Positions 16,190 through 24,615 of a stretch of DNA of 64,000 bases are shown one piece after another; the stretch's first letter is position 1; the number at the start of each line of letters is the position of its first letter. The stretch is from the NCBI RefSeq assembly GCF_000425065.1, contig NZ_AULB01000014.1:62001-126000 (forward strand), given 5' to 3'. Position numbers and translations under genes: made by a program. The notes beneath the pieces were generated by a model that saw nothing but the letters and a program-made list of their open reading frames with translations, was not told where the DNA came from and searched no databases. This DNA comes from Actinomadura rifamycini DSM 43936 (GTDB taxonomy: Bacteria; Actinomycetota; Actinomycetes; Streptosporangiales; Streptosporangiaceae).

Positions 16190-16867
16190 TCACGGGGCCG
16201 TGAGCATGACGCCGACGCCGCGGACGGTGTGCAGGTAGCGGGGGCGCGCGGCGGTCTCCCCCAGCTTGCGGCGCAGCCACGACATGTGGACGTCGAGGGT
16301 CTGGTCGTCGCCGTTCGCCTGCCGCCACACCTCGGCGAGGACCTCCCGGCGGCGCACCACCCGGCCCGAGCGGGCGGCGAGGAACGCGAGGAGGTCGAAC
16401 TCCAGGCGGGTGAGCCGCAGCGGCGTCCCGTCCAGGGCGGCGCGGCGCGCGTCCCGGTCGATGCGCAGGCCGCCCACCTCCAGGACGTCCGGCGGCGCGT
16501 TCGTCCGGACGCGGCGCAGCACCGCCTGGATGCGCGCGTCGAGCTGGTCGCCGGAGAACGGCTTGACCACGTAGTCGTCGGCGCCGGTCCGCAGCAGCCG
16601 GACGATCTCGCGCTCGTCGTCCCGCGCGGTCGCGATGATCACGGGGGTGTCGGTGACGGCGCGCAGCATCTTCAGCGCCTCGGCGCCGTCGAGGTCGGGC
16701 AGTCCGAGGTCGAGCACGATCATGTCGTAGCCGGGGCCGTCGGTCGCTTCGCGGAGCGCGTCCAGGGCGCGCACGACGCTGTGCACGGCGTGCCCGAGGT
16801 CGGTCAGCTCGTGGATCAGCGCCTGCCGGACGATCTCGTCGTCCTCGACCAACAGAACCGTCGCCAT
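16190..16867 (-). CDS. OmpR/PhoB-family response regulator
   Basis: A 225-aa DNA-binding regulator. The receiver domain has the acidic pocket EDD at 8-10, the phosphoacceptor Asp53 in VLDLGLPD, Thr in IIATARD and Lys in VVKPFS. The C-terminal half is a winged helix typical of OmpR (LRLTRLEFDLLAFL, VRRREVLAEVW, LDVHMSWLRRKLG, LHTVRGVGVML). The start ATG at 16867 gives the standard MATVLLVEDD opening; an upstream TTG adds only three residues. It pairs with the sensor kinase at 14292-15629, with the secreted-protein gene 15648-16148 on the other strand in between. Confidence 0.92.
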   Translation of the reverse strand: MATVLLVEDDEIVRQALIHELTDLGHAVHSVVRALDALREATDGPGYDMIVLDLGLPDLDGAEALKMLRAVTDTPVIIATARDDEREIVRLLRTGADDYVVKPFSGDQLDARIQAVLRRVRTNAPPDVLEVGGLRIDRDARRAALDGTPLRLTRLEFDLLAFLAARSGRVVRRREVLAEVWRQANGDDQTLDVHMSWLRRKLGETAARPRYLHTVRGVGVMLTAP

Positions 16868-16982
16868 GCCCGCCAAAATAGAACAACCTTCGTGTTCACG
16901 GCGTCGGAACGGCCGGGCCGGCGCGAGGGTCAGCGCGGGGCGTAGCCCTCGGCGACGAGCCGTCGGCGAACCGGGCGTAGGC

Positions 16983-17009
16983 GGACGGGACGGACGGGAC
17001 GGACGGGAC
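16983..17009. repeat. 9-bp tandem repeat, three copies
   Basis: GGACGGGAC is repeated three times without interruption in the gap between the response regulator promoter and the end of the ABC permease. It is probably a neutral simple repeat. Confidence 0.7.
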
Positions 17010-17086
17010 GGCCGTCGCGAGCCCGTCGGGCCCTATCCGTTCGCCGGCTTCCTCAAGACGACGGTACGAACGCCCCCCCGAACGGG

Positions 17087-18736
17087 TCAGCGGAGGTCGA
17101 GGTCCCGGCGGCGGAAGCCGGCGAAGCCGGCCGCGACGAGCGCCGCGGCGACCAGCGTGAGGCCCGCCAGGGGCGTCCAGGTCAGGTCCGCGCCCGGCAA
17201 CTGCGGGACGTGCCCGAACGGGGACAGGTCGGTCATCCACCCCGGCAGTCGCAGCAGCCCGCCGAACGTGGTGACGAAGACGCCGTACACGACGACCGCC
17301 CACGCCGCGGGCATCGCGCGCGGCGCCAGCCCGAACAGCGCGACCGCCGCGCCGCCCGCGACCCACACCGCCGGGGCGTGGGCGAGCGCCGCGCCGACCG
17401 TCCCGGGCAGCAGCCCGGCGTCGCCGACCGACAGCGCCGCGGCGGCCCCCGCGCCCAGCCCGGTGAGCAGCAGCACCAGGACGCCGCCCGCGAGCGCGAC
17501 CGCGACGTGGCCCGCGAGCCACCGGGTCCGCGACACCGCCGCCGCGAGGACCGGTTCGGCCCGTCCGGTGGTCTCCTCGGTCCGCGGCCGCTGCATCGCC
17601 GAAACCACCTGGACGCCGCAGACCGCCGCGAGCATCGACGTGATCACGCTGACGAACCGGTCGGCCGGCGACGAGCCGGGCAGGGAGCCCACCCACTCCT
17701 GGAGCGTCGCGTTCCCGGCGATGGCGTCGCGCACGTCGCCCGCGAACGCCCCGTACACGGCGCCGAGCGCGGCCATCGACACGGCCCACCACAGCAGGCC
17801 GGTGCGCTGCAGCCGCAGCGCCAGCCCGAGCGGGGTGCCGAGGGACGCCGCCGCGGTGCGCGGCCCGGGACGCGGCGGCAGCAGGCCCGCGCCGACGTCG
17901 CGCCGCGCCGCCAGCGCGAACGCCGCGGCGAGCAGGCCGCCCGCCGCGAGCAGGCACAGCCCGAGCGGCCACCACCGGCCGTCCACGTACGCCCGCGCGG
18001 CCTGCGCCCACCCGATCGGCGACAGCCACGACAGGGCGCCGCCGCCCATGTCGCCGACCGCCCGCAGCGTGTACGCGGCCGCGAGGAACGCGCCGGCGAG
18101 GCCGCCGGCGGCGCGGCCGTACTCGGTGAGCTGCGCGGTGACGGCCGCGGCGCCGGTGAAGACCAGCCCCGCGGCGGTCAGCGCGGCACCGAACAGCAGG
18201 GAGCCCGGCCAGGTCAGGGACTCGATCCCGGAGCCGCCGAGGACGACCGCGGTGAGCGCGCCCAGCGCGACGTTCGCGCCGCCCACCACGAGCACCGCGG
18301 CGGCGAGCGGCGCGTGCCGTCCGACCACCCCGGCGCGGACCAGCTCGGCCCGCCCGGCCTCCTCCTCGGCCCGCGTGTGCCGGACGAGCAGCAGGACGCT
18401 CATCAGCCCCGCGAAGACCGCGACGAAGCCGAGCATCTCGTTCGCGAGCATCGCGCCGTAGGTGTAGTCGCCGAGGCCGTGCCCGGGGCCGCTGAAGGCG
18501 GCGCCCGCCGGGCCGTCCACCAGCTCGGCGCGGGACCGCCGGTCCGCCGCCGTCGGGTAGGTGGCGGCGAGGTTCGACGCGGTCACCGCCGTGCCGAGCG
18601 CCAGGGCGAGCAGCCACACCGGGATCCGGACCCGGTCGCGGCGCAGCATGAACCGCGCGAGCGTCCCGGTGCCGGTGAGCGGGCCGCCGGCCGCCGCGGC
18701 CCCGGCGGTCGCGGCGCCGGCCGCCGCGGCCGTCAC
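17087..18736 (-). CDS. ABC-2 type exporter permease
   Basis: A 549-aa polytopic protein with about twelve hydrophobic segments in two similar halves, each preceded by an Arg-rich cytoplasmic start. A conserved block near residue 75 reads [22 protein letters not shown]. It matches the permeases of actinomycete polyketide-antibiotic/multidrug exporters. Its GTG start overlaps the stop of the ATPase gene by 4 nt. Together with the ATPase it would pump small hydrophobic compounds out of the cell. A TetR gene lies just upstream in the same direction and is the likely controller. Confidence 0.87.
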   Translation of the reverse strand: MTAAAAGAATAGAAAAGGPLTGTGTLARFMLRRDRVRIPVWLLALALGTAVTASNLAATYPTAADRRSRAELVDGPAGAAFSGPGHGLGDYTYGAMLANEMLGFVAVFAGLMSVLLLVRHTRAEEEAGRAELVRAGVVGRHAPLAAAVLVVGGANVALGALTAVVLGGSGIESLTWPGSLLFGAALTAAGLVFTGAAAVTAQLTEYGRAAGGLAGAFLAAAYTLRAVGDMGGGALSWLSPIGWAQAARAYVDGRWWPLGLCLLAAGGLLAAAFALAARRDVGAGLLPPRPGPRTAAASLGTPLGLALRLQRTGLLWWAVSMAALGAVYGAFAGDVRDAIAGNATLQEWVGSLPGSSPADRFVSVITSMLAAVCGVQVVSAMQRPRTEETTGRAEPVLAAAVSRTRWLAGHVAVALAGGVLVLLLTGLGAGAAAALSVGDAGLLPGTVGAALAHAPAVWVAGGAAVALFGLAPRAMPAAWAVVVYGVFVTTFGGLLRLPGWMTDLSPFGHVPQLPGADLTWTPLAGLTLVAAALVAAGFAGFRRRDLDLR

Positions 18737-19698
18737 GACGCGTCCCCGTCGCGCGCGGTGCGCCCGTCCGCGGCGCCCTCGACGGGCACCCCGTTCTCCG
18801 CGAGCTCGTCGCCGTAGTGCCGCAGGAACAGCTGCTCCAGGGTGGGCGGCCTGCTGATCAGGGTGCGCGGGACGAACTCGCTCAGCCGGCGCACGACCGG
18901 GCCGAGCTGCTCGGCGTCGACGTCGAACCGCACCCGGTCGTCCTCGGCGGTGAACCCGTGGACGCCGGGCAGCCCGTCCAGTCCGGTGACGCGGCGCTCG
19001 GTCTCGGCCTCGATGGTGGTGCGGGTGAGGTGCCGCAGCTCGCGGAGCGCGCCGCTCTCGACGATCCGGCCGAGCCGGATGATGCTCACCCGGTCGCACA
19101 GCTTCTCGACCTGGGCGAGGATGTGGCTGGACAGCAGGACCGTGCGGCCCTCCGCGGCCGCCTCGGCGATGCACTCCTGGAACACCGCCTCCATCAGCGG
19201 GTCCAGCCCGGCGGTCGGCTCGTCCAGGATGAGCAGTTCGGCCCGCGAGGCCAGGGCCGCGACGAGCGCCACCTTCTGCCGGTTGCCCTTGGAGTAGGTG
19301 CGTCCCTTCTTGGCGGTGTCCAGGTCGAAGCGGTCGCACAGCTCGTCGCGGCGGGCCCGGTCGAGCCCGCCGCGCAGCCGGGCCAGCAGGTCGACGGCCT
19401 GCCCGCCGGTGAGGTTGGGCCACAGGTCGACGTCGCCGGGCACGTAGGCGATGCGGCGGTGCAGCCGTACCGCGTCGCGCCAGGGGTCGCCGCCGAGCAG
19501 CCGGGCCCGGCCCGCGTCGGCGCGCAGCAGGCCCAGCAGGACGCGGATGGTGGTGGACTTGCCCGCGCCGTTGGGGCCGAGGAAGCCGTGCACCTCGCCG
19601 GTGCGGACGGTCAGGTCGAGGCCGTCCAGGGCGCGGGTCCGGCCGAACGACTTGACCAGGCCGGACACTTCGATGGGGAGCGTGGAACGTGCGGTCAT
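18733..19698 (-). CDS. ABC transporter ATP-binding protein (drug exporter type)
   Basis: A 321-aa ATPase. Walker A is GPNGAGKST (41-49), the signature region reads [12 protein letters not shown] in place of LSGGQ, Walker B is [13 protein letters not shown], and the switch His is in LLSSHIL. The C-terminal extension after about 230 is typical of DrrA-like exporters. It starts at ATG 19698 after GAGGTG; the frame extends to 19737, but with no ribosome site there. It is coupled to the permease through a GTGA overlap. Substrate unknown; family members export antibiotics or lipids. Confidence 0.9.
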   Translation of the reverse strand: MTARSTLPIEVSGLVKSFGRTRALDGLDLTVRTGEVHGFLGPNGAGKSTTIRVLLGLLRADAGRARLLGGDPWRDAVRLHRRIAYVPGDVDLWPNLTGGQAVDLLARLRGGLDRARRDELCDRFDLDTAKKGRTYSKGNRQKVALVAALASRAELLILDEPTAGLDPLMEAVFQECIAEAAAEGRTVLLSSHILAQVEKLCDRVSIIRLGRIVESGALRELRHLTRTTIEAETERRVTGLDGLPGVHGFTAEDDRVRFDVDAEQLGPVVRRLSEFVPRTLISRPPTLEQLFLRHYGDELAENGVPVEGAADGRTARDGDAS

Positions 19699-19879
19699 GG
19701 CGACACCTCGGAACGGGTGCGAGAGATGGGGGTCCACGCGGTGCGCGCCGTGCCGGGCACGGGCGCCCCGTGGCGGCGGGCGGCGGCGGGGCCGTCCCGC
19801 CCGTGCGGCCGTCGGCCGCGTGCGCGCACTATGAACCGTCCGGCCGGGCCGCGGGCGGACGGAGGTGCGGGGGCGCGGG

Positions 19880-20590
19880 TCAGGCGGGCGGGTCGGAGTC
19901 GGCCTTGCGGGCGGCCGCGTCCGACGTGGGGATGCGCGGCCCGGCCGATTCGGCGAGCATCCGGTCCAGACTCGCGCGCATCTGCACGACGACGTCCGGG
20001 GCGAGGATGTCGTCGGTGATGATGTCGAGCATCGCGCGCGCCATGCGCGCGTACCCTTCGGCGCCGAGCATGTCGGTGCCGAGGGCCCGCGACATGTGCT
20101 CGTGGATCACGGTGAGGCCGAAGGTGATGCCGGTCATGACGACCGCGTAGGCGTGCGGGTCGGCGGTCTTCGGCGGGGCCAGGCCCGGGACGTCGCCGTC
20201 GAGCATCTCCTTGCTCACCGCGACCGCGTCGTCGAACAGCTCGGCCGCCCCCGGCGAGCCGTCCACCAGCGCGCGGGCGAGGTAGCGCTGGAGCGGCAGT
20301 ACCTCGTCCAGCGCCGCCGCGGTGAAGTCCGGGCTGCCGATCCCGCCCCGCAGCCCCTCCAGCTTCGTGCGCCGGAGGGTCTCGACGGCGTGCTCGTCGC
20401 AGGCCCGGCGCAGCGCCTCCTTGGAGCCGAAGTGGTGCTGCACCAGCCCCGGCGACACCCCGGCCGCCCGCGCGATCCCGCGGATCGTCGCGCCGTTCAC
20501 GCCGTGCTCGGCGAACTCGCGCAGCGCCGCGTCGCGGATGCGCGCGCGGGCCGTCAGGTCCTCGGCGTCCCGCTCGCGCAGCTCGGTCAC
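19880..20590 (-). CDS. TetR family transcriptional regulator of the ABC exporter
   Basis: A 236-aa TetR protein: the DNA-binding segment covers about residues 15-62 ([17 protein letters not shown], then [25 protein letters not shown]), with a helical ligand domain after it. It starts at GTG 20590. A nearly perfect 11-bp inverted repeat (20604-20637) sits just upstream over the likely promoter, so it probably represses itself. The ABC exporter genes follow 181 bp downstream on the same strand and are the natural target. Confidence 0.87.
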   Translation of the reverse strand: MTELRERDAEDLTARARIRDAALREFAEHGVNGATIRGIARAAGVSPGLVQHHFGSKEALRRACDEHAVETLRRTKLEGLRGGIGSPDFTAAALDEVLPLQRYLARALVDGSPGAAELFDDAVAVSKEMLDGDVPGLAPPKTADPHAYAVVMTGITFGLTVIHEHMSRALGTDMLGAEGYARMARAMLDIITDDILAPDVVVQMRASLDRMLAESAGPRIPTSDAAARKADSDPPA

Positions 20591-20603
20591 GCCCCGATTC
20601 TCC

Positions 20604-20637
20604 GATACAAGCGTTCAATGCACAATACGCGTGTATC
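20604..20637. promoter_or_regulatory. inverted repeat, probable TetR operator
   Basis: GATACAAGCGT (20604-20614) and ACGCGTGTATC (20627-20637) form an 11-bp inverted repeat with one mismatch and a 12-bp spacer. It lies 14 bp upstream of the TetR start codon and overlaps a weak -35/-10 pair on the minus strand. Confidence 0.6.
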
Positions 20638-20686
20638 GCACGTTGGGTAACGCCCTGGTGACATCACCCTTACCCGGGGCGGCGGG

Positions 20687-21463
20687 TCAGGACGAGGCCG
20701 CGGCGACCAGGCGCACGACGTCGTCGTACGTCGGGACGTCCGCGGGGGGCGCCGCGCCCGCGACGCCGAGCGCGCTGGACACGGCCGCGTGCAGCGCCGC
20801 GCGGAACGGCAGCGACCCGCAGCTCACCCGGCCCACGCCCAGCTCCGCCAGCCGCGCGTAGTCGGTGCGGCCCGGCAGGTGCAGGACGTTCAGCGGGACG
20901 CCCGCCGCCGCGACCACGGCGGCGATGTCGGCGTCGTCCGCGATGCCGGGGACGAACACGCCGTCGGCCCCCGCCTCCGCGTAGGCCCGCACGCGCCGGA
21001 GCGTCTCGCCGAGCGACGGACGGTCGCCGCCGAGCCAGTACGTGTCCGTGCGGGCGTTCACGAACACGCCGGGCGCCGCGCGCTTCACCGCCGCAACGAC
21101 CGCCGCCAGGTCCCGCACCGGGGCGAGGCCGCCGGGGCGCCCGTCCTCGATGTTCACCCCGGCCACCCCGAACGAGCCCAGTTCGGCCACCAGCGCGGCG
21201 ACCTCGTCCGGACGGTCCGAGAAGCCGCCCTCGACGTCGACGGTCACCGGCACCGGCAGCCGCGCCAGCCGCCGCGCGAGCGCGACCGTCTCGGCCCGGG
21301 TGCCGCCGGTCGCGTCGGCCTTCCCGGCCGCCGCCGCGACACCGAGGCTGGTGGTGCCGACCGCGGCGAACCCGGCCGCCGCCAGCGCCGCGCCGGACGC
21401 GACGTCCCACGCGTTCGGCAGCAGCAGCGGACGCTCCCCGCGGTGCAGATCGTGGAAGTTCAC
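20687..21463 (-). CDS. isocitrate lyase/PEP mutase family protein
   Basis: A 258-aa TIM-barrel protein of the PEP mutase/isocitrate lyase superfamily: PLLLPNAWDVASG opening, DVEGGF metal/substrate strand, VAGVNIEDG, VNARTDTYW and ADGVFVPG. The K-K-C-G-H motif of true isocitrate lyase is missing, as in the broad group of oxaloacetate-decarboxylase or C-C lyase-like proteins. Its substrate cannot be assigned. It starts at GTG 21463, divergent from the NTF2-like gene. Confidence 0.82.
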   Translation of the reverse strand: MNFHDLHRGERPLLLPNAWDVASGAALAAAGFAAVGTTSLGVAAAAGKADATGGTRAETVALARRLARLPVPVTVDVEGGFSDRPDEVAALVAELGSFGVAGVNIEDGRPGGLAPVRDLAAVVAAVKRAAPGVFVNARTDTYWLGGDRPSLGETLRRVRAYAEAGADGVFVPGIADDADIAAVVAAAGVPLNVLHLPGRTDYARLAELGVGRVSCGSLPFRAALHAAVSSALGVAGAAPPADVPTYDDVVRLVAAASS

Positions 21464-21572
21464 GCCCCGACCGTACGCCCGGATCGTTTCGGCGCCGATC
21501 GAACCGTCGCGTCCCGCAACCGGACCCGCGAGCCCGGTGTTCCCCGAGGGTCACCTGCGAGAGGAGCGGACG

Positions 21573-22007
21573 ATGGACGCTTGGGACGTCATGCGGAACA
21601 TCTACGCGGCCGAGGCCGCCTACGTGGCCGCGGGCGGTTACGGGAAGGCCGACTACGGCGCGGTCGCGGCCTGGCTGGACCCCGAGGTGGTGCTGCACCA
21701 GGCACCCGGCCTGCCGTTCACCGGCACGGGGACCTGGCGCGGCCACGACGGCATGGAACGGTTCTTCGCGCGGTTCAGCGAGGTCTGGGAGGCGATGGAG
21801 TTCCTGGAGCAGGAGCACCAGGGCGGCCGGGACACCGTGGTGGTGCGCAGCCGGGTCCGGTTCCGCGCGCGGGCGACCGGGCGGGAGGTCGAGACGGAGA
21901 TCCTGCAGTGGATCGCCGTCCGGGACGGCCGCATGCTCGAATGCCGCCCCTTCTACTGGGACCCGGCCGCCATCGCCGCGGCCTGCGGACAGCCGACCAC
22001 CGCGTAG
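21573..22007 (+). CDS. nuclear transport factor 2/SnoaL-like family protein
   Basis: A 144-aa alpha+beta barrel protein of the SnoaL/NTF2 superfamily: helices near the N-terminus (MRNIYAAEAAYVA), a central TWRGHDGMERFFARFSEVWE and a strand-rich C-terminus ending in LECRPFYWDPAAI. The family includes polyketide cyclases, ketosteroid isomerases and many proteins of unknown role. It starts at ATG 21573 after a GAGAGGAGCGG ribosome site. It stands alone between a divergent lyase-like gene and a membrane protein. Confidence 0.8.
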   Translation: MDAWDVMRNIYAAEAAYVAAGGYGKADYGAVAAWLDPEVVLHQAPGLPFTGTGTWRGHDGMERFFARFSEVWEAMEFLEQEHQGGRDTVVVRSRVRFRARATGREVETEILQWIAVRDGRMLECRPFYWDPAAIAAACGQPTTA

Positions 22008-22030
22008 CGGGCACCTGCGCCGCCGACGTA

Positions 22031-22051
22031 TCTTCTGGAAGGTCCAGAAGA
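22031..22051. promoter_or_regulatory. 21-bp perfect inverted repeat
   Basis: TCTTCTGGA (22031-22039) and TCCAGAAGA (22043-22051) form a perfect 9-bp inverted repeat around AGG, 31 bp before the GTG of the next gene. Its low GC against the surrounding DNA suggests an operator; a weak terminator for the NTF2-like gene is the alternative. Confidence 0.5.
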
Positions 22052-22081
22052 AGATCGTTTCGCCGTCACCGGGGGACCGCC

Positions 22082-22630
22082 GTGCTGTATCTCGTCCTCG
22101 CCTGCGACGTGCTCTTCTGGGCCTTCCTCGTCGGCGGCCTCGCGGCCCGCTACGCGGCCGGGCGGCGCACGCTCGGCGGCGTCCTGCTGCTGTGCGTCCC
22201 GCTGATCGACGTCGTGCTGCTCGCGGCGACCGTCCTCAGCATCCGCGACGGCGCCGAACCGACCGTCTGGCACGGGCTGTCGGCGGCCTACCTCGGCATC
22301 ACCATCGTGTACGGGCACCGCACGGTCCGGTGGGCCGACGCGCGGTTCGCCCGCCGCTTCGGCGAGGATCCGCCGCCGCCCCCGCCGAAGCTCCACGGGC
22401 GCGCCGCCGTCGTGGACGCCTGGACGTCCTGGCTCCGGTTCCTGCTCGCCTACGCGCTGAGCGCCGCCCTGATGTTCGGGCTCGTCGTGCTCGTCGGCGG
22501 CCTCGGCACGGGGGCGCCGCTGCTCGTCTGGCTCAACCCGCTCACGAAGGTGCTCGTCTACAGCCTGATCTGGCCCGTCCTGACCACCGTCTGGCCGGGG
22601 AAGGCGCCGGAGGCGGACGAACCGGACTGA
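22082..22630 (+). CDS. four-helix integral membrane protein of unknown function
   Basis: A 182-aa protein with about five hydrophobic segments: YLVLACDVLFWAFLVGGLAA, VLLLCVPLIDVVLLAATVL, a shorter one near GLSAAYLGITIVYG, then two C-terminal ones (FLLAYALSAALMFGLVVLV and VLVYSLIWPVLTTVW). An acidic/proline stretch (GEDPPPPPPK) separates the two halves. It resembles uncharacterised actinobacterial integral membrane proteins. The GTG start at 22082 follows ACCGGGGGA. An inverted repeat just upstream may be its operator. Confidence 0.7.
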   Translation: MLYLVLACDVLFWAFLVGGLAARYAAGRRTLGGVLLLCVPLIDVVLLAATVLSIRDGAEPTVWHGLSAAYLGITIVYGHRTVRWADARFARRFGEDPPPPPPKLHGRAAVVDAWTSWLRFLLAYALSAALMFGLVVLVGGLGTGAPLLVWLNPLTKVLVYSLIWPVLTTVWPGKAPEADEPD

Positions 22631-22643
22631 CGGCTCCCCGGCG

Positions 22644-23135
22644 TCACGCGTCCCCGGCCGGGGCGGGCGTGCCGGGACCGTTCGGATACGGGGCGATCTC
22701 GCGCTCCCAGTCGCCCGCGGCCTCCTCGATCCGCCGGGGCGCCAGCCGGCACCGGACGACGTACGGGTCGCCCGCGCGGTGCCGGTGGTCCCACGGCGGG
22801 GAGAACTCGAGGTCGAGGCCGACGTCCAGCGTCACCAGGCCGGACGAGCGACCGGCGACGGCGAGCGTGAGGTTGGGCTCGGTGAAGCGGAGGCCGGCGG
22901 GCGGCCCGGCGTCCGCGGGCGCGTCCGCCGAGCGGGCGGCGCGGCGCAGCCAGACCGCGACGTGGGGCGAGTCGTCGCACGTCAGCGCGGGGTAGCGGAA
23001 CGTCCACGCCCCCTCCGGGCAGGTCGCTGACCCCTCCACCATGTGCCAGCTGTACCGCCGGGCGGGGTCGTCGGGGAACTGGTAGCCGGTGACGCGCAAC
23101 TCCACGCCGTGGCCGGAAGCGTCGATCAGCCGCAT
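22644..23135 (-). CDS. WapI-like immunity family protein (orphan)
   Basis: A 163-aa cytoplasmic protein whose opening (VELRVTGYQFPDDPARRYSW), the W-T-F-R-Y-P-A-L-T segment and the following VAVWLRRAARS resemble the WapI family immunity fold, a small beta-rich domain found beside polymorphic toxins. No toxin or secretion gene is visible on either side, so it may be an orphan immunity gene or a domesticated homologue. The family call rests on motif resemblance and is moderate. It starts at ATG 23135 and converges on the membrane-protein gene 13 bp away. Confidence 0.5.
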   Translation of the reverse strand: MRLIDASGHGVELRVTGYQFPDDPARRYSWHMVEGSATCPEGAWTFRYPALTCDDSPHVAVWLRRAARSADAPADAGPPAGLRFTEPNLTLAVAGRSSGLVTLDVGLDLEFSPPWDHRHRAGDPYVVRCRLAPRRIEEAAGDWEREIAPYPNGPGTPAPAGDA

Positions 23136-23249
23136 CGGCCGAGTGTGCCAGAGCCGCCGTCCGTCCGGCGCGGAACGGCCCGGCGGCGGCCGCTGGACGG
23201 AGGCGTGCGCGTCCTCGGCCAGCGGCCCGCACCACTCGTCCGGCAGGGG

Positions 23250-23591
23250 TCAGAACCAGCCGAAGAGCGCGCCCAGGAAGTCGAAGCCGTGGTGCCCCTT
23301 GTCCTTGCCGTGGTGCTTCTTACCGTGGTGGCCCTTGTCGTGCCCCTTGCCATGCCCCTTGTCGTGCCCATGCCCCTTGTCGTGCTTCCAGGGCTTGCCG
23401 TGCCCCTTGCCGTGGCCCCAGTTCTTTCCCTGGCCCTTGTCGTCGCAGGGCCCGCTGCGGTGATGGCTGCAGACGTGCGCGTGCTGGTGGCTCACGGGCA
23501 CGGGGGCGGCGGACGCCGTGGCGGCGAGGCCCACGAGCGCGGCGAGCGTCGCCCCGGTGGCGAGCACCAGGGCCGCGAAGATCCTGCGCAT
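23250..23591 (-). CDS. secreted His/Lys/Gly-rich low-complexity protein
   Basis: A 113-aa protein. Residues 1-28 form a signal peptide (MRRIFAALVLATG core, ATASA cleavage site). The mature chain opens with SHQHAHVCSHH and two cysteines, followed by about 50 residues of imperfect GHGKGHDK repeats and a hydrophobic aromatic tail (FDFLGALFGWF). Histidine density suggests binding of divalent metals; the alternating Lys could also bind polyanions of the wall. The start ATG at 23591 has a GAAAGGA ribosome site. An AT-rich island lies just upstream (about 23650-23675). No known family is recognised. Confidence 0.75.
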   Translation of the reverse strand: MRRIFAALVLATGATLAALVGLAATASAAPVPVSHQHAHVCSHHRSGPCDDKGQGKNWGHGKGHGKPWKHDKGHGHDKGHGKGHDKGHHGKKHHGKDKGHHGFDFLGALFGWF

Positions 23592-23792
23592 GATCGAGTC
23601 CTTTCGTCGGGTTTGCTTCGTGCGCCCCGAGACTTCCCCGACCTTCACGCTATGTAACTAAATAAATACTTTCCGCATCACCAAACGCAGGCGCCCGCCG
23701 CCGGCCGGAGGTCTTGGGCGCCATTGTTTGCATTTGTCGGGGATTGTCGCTTTCCGGTGGCGGTGACATCCCTCCCGGAGGAGGTGGTGAGC

Positions 23793-23915
23793 ATGGCCAG
23801 GCATCGCGTGCACCGGCCCAGCTGGCCGCTGCTGGTGGGGCTGCTCGGGGTCGCGTTCCTCGTCTACGTGTGGGTGTGGGCGTCGACGCAGGGCGGCCCG
23901 CCGTTCTTGGGCTGA
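23793..23915 (+). CDS. 40-aa single-helix membrane protein
   Basis: A small protein with a basic N-terminus (MARHRVHRPS), one transmembrane helix (WPLLVGLLGVAFLVYVWVWA) and a short tail ending PPFLG. It starts at ATG 23793 with an excellent GGAGGAGG ribosome site 8-15 nt upstream, which makes it credible despite its size. It ends 1 bp before the stop of the convergent methyltransferase gene. Similar tiny membrane proteins are frequent in actinomycetes; no function is known. Confidence 0.65.
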   Translation: MARHRVHRPSWPLLVGLLGVAFLVYVWVWASTQGGPPFLG

Positions 23916-23916
23916 G

Positions 23917-24525
23917 TCAGCTCTTCCGGGCGAGGATCGCGGCCAGGTCGAACGGGCGCTCCTCGGGCGTGGAACGGCGCGACGCGCGCGCCGTCTCCGC
24001 GAAACCGGCGTCGCGCAGCAGCGCGGCCAGGTGGTCGGCGGGCCACCGGTAGGCCCGCGCGACCTTGTGGTCGAACGGGACCGGGGTGTCGGCGCCCGCG
24101 AAGAAGCCGAGCAGGACGTGGCCGCCGGGGGCGAGGACCCGGTGGAACTCCGCGAGGATCGCCGGGACGTCGTCCGGGTCCGCGTGGATGGTCGAGTACC
24201 AGGCCAGGACGCCGCCGACCGACGCGGACGGGACGTCCAGGGCGGTCATCGTGCCCTCCTCGAAGCGGATGCCGGGGTGGGCGGCGCGGGCGTGGGCGAC
24301 CATCGCGGGCGACAGGTCGATGCCGAAGGCGTCCGCGCCGAGGGAGCGCAGGTGCGCCGTGTAGTGGCCGGGGCCGCACCCGACGTCGGCCACCGGGCCC
24401 TCGACGGTCTCGGCGAACGCGGCGACGAACGCCCGGTCGACGGGATGGTGCCGCCGGACGTCGCTGAAGAGTTCGGCGTACAGGGGGGCGACTGCGTCGT
24501 AGGCGCTGCGGGTCTCGTCGATCAC
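23917..24525 (-). CDS. class I SAM-dependent methyltransferase
   Basis: A 202-aa methyltransferase: motif I VADVGCGPG at about 45-53, the acidic FGIDLSP strand, and FHRVLAPGGHVLLGFF. It is a paralogue of the protein at 4941-5696 (same opening, same GxxLAWYSxIH motif), without the N-terminal repeat. It starts at GTG 24525 behind AAGGTCG. The substrate is unknown. It is transcribed away from the DMT transporter gene. Confidence 0.82.
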   Translation of the reverse strand: MIDETRSAYDAVAPLYAELFSDVRRHHPVDRAFVAAFAETVEGPVADVGCGPGHYTAHLRSLGADAFGIDLSPAMVAHARAAHPGIRFEEGTMTALDVPSASVGGVLAWYSTIHADPDDVPAILAEFHRVLAPGGHVLLGFFAGADTPVPFDHKVARAYRWPADHLAALLRDAGFAETARASRRSTPEERPFDLAAILARKS

Positions 24526-24615
24526 GGGCGTCGACCTTACGCCACGGCGCGGGCGGACGCATGGCGCCGCAGGTGGCGCAGGTGTGCGAGCGGACGGGCG
24601 GGGTAGCGGCGATGC

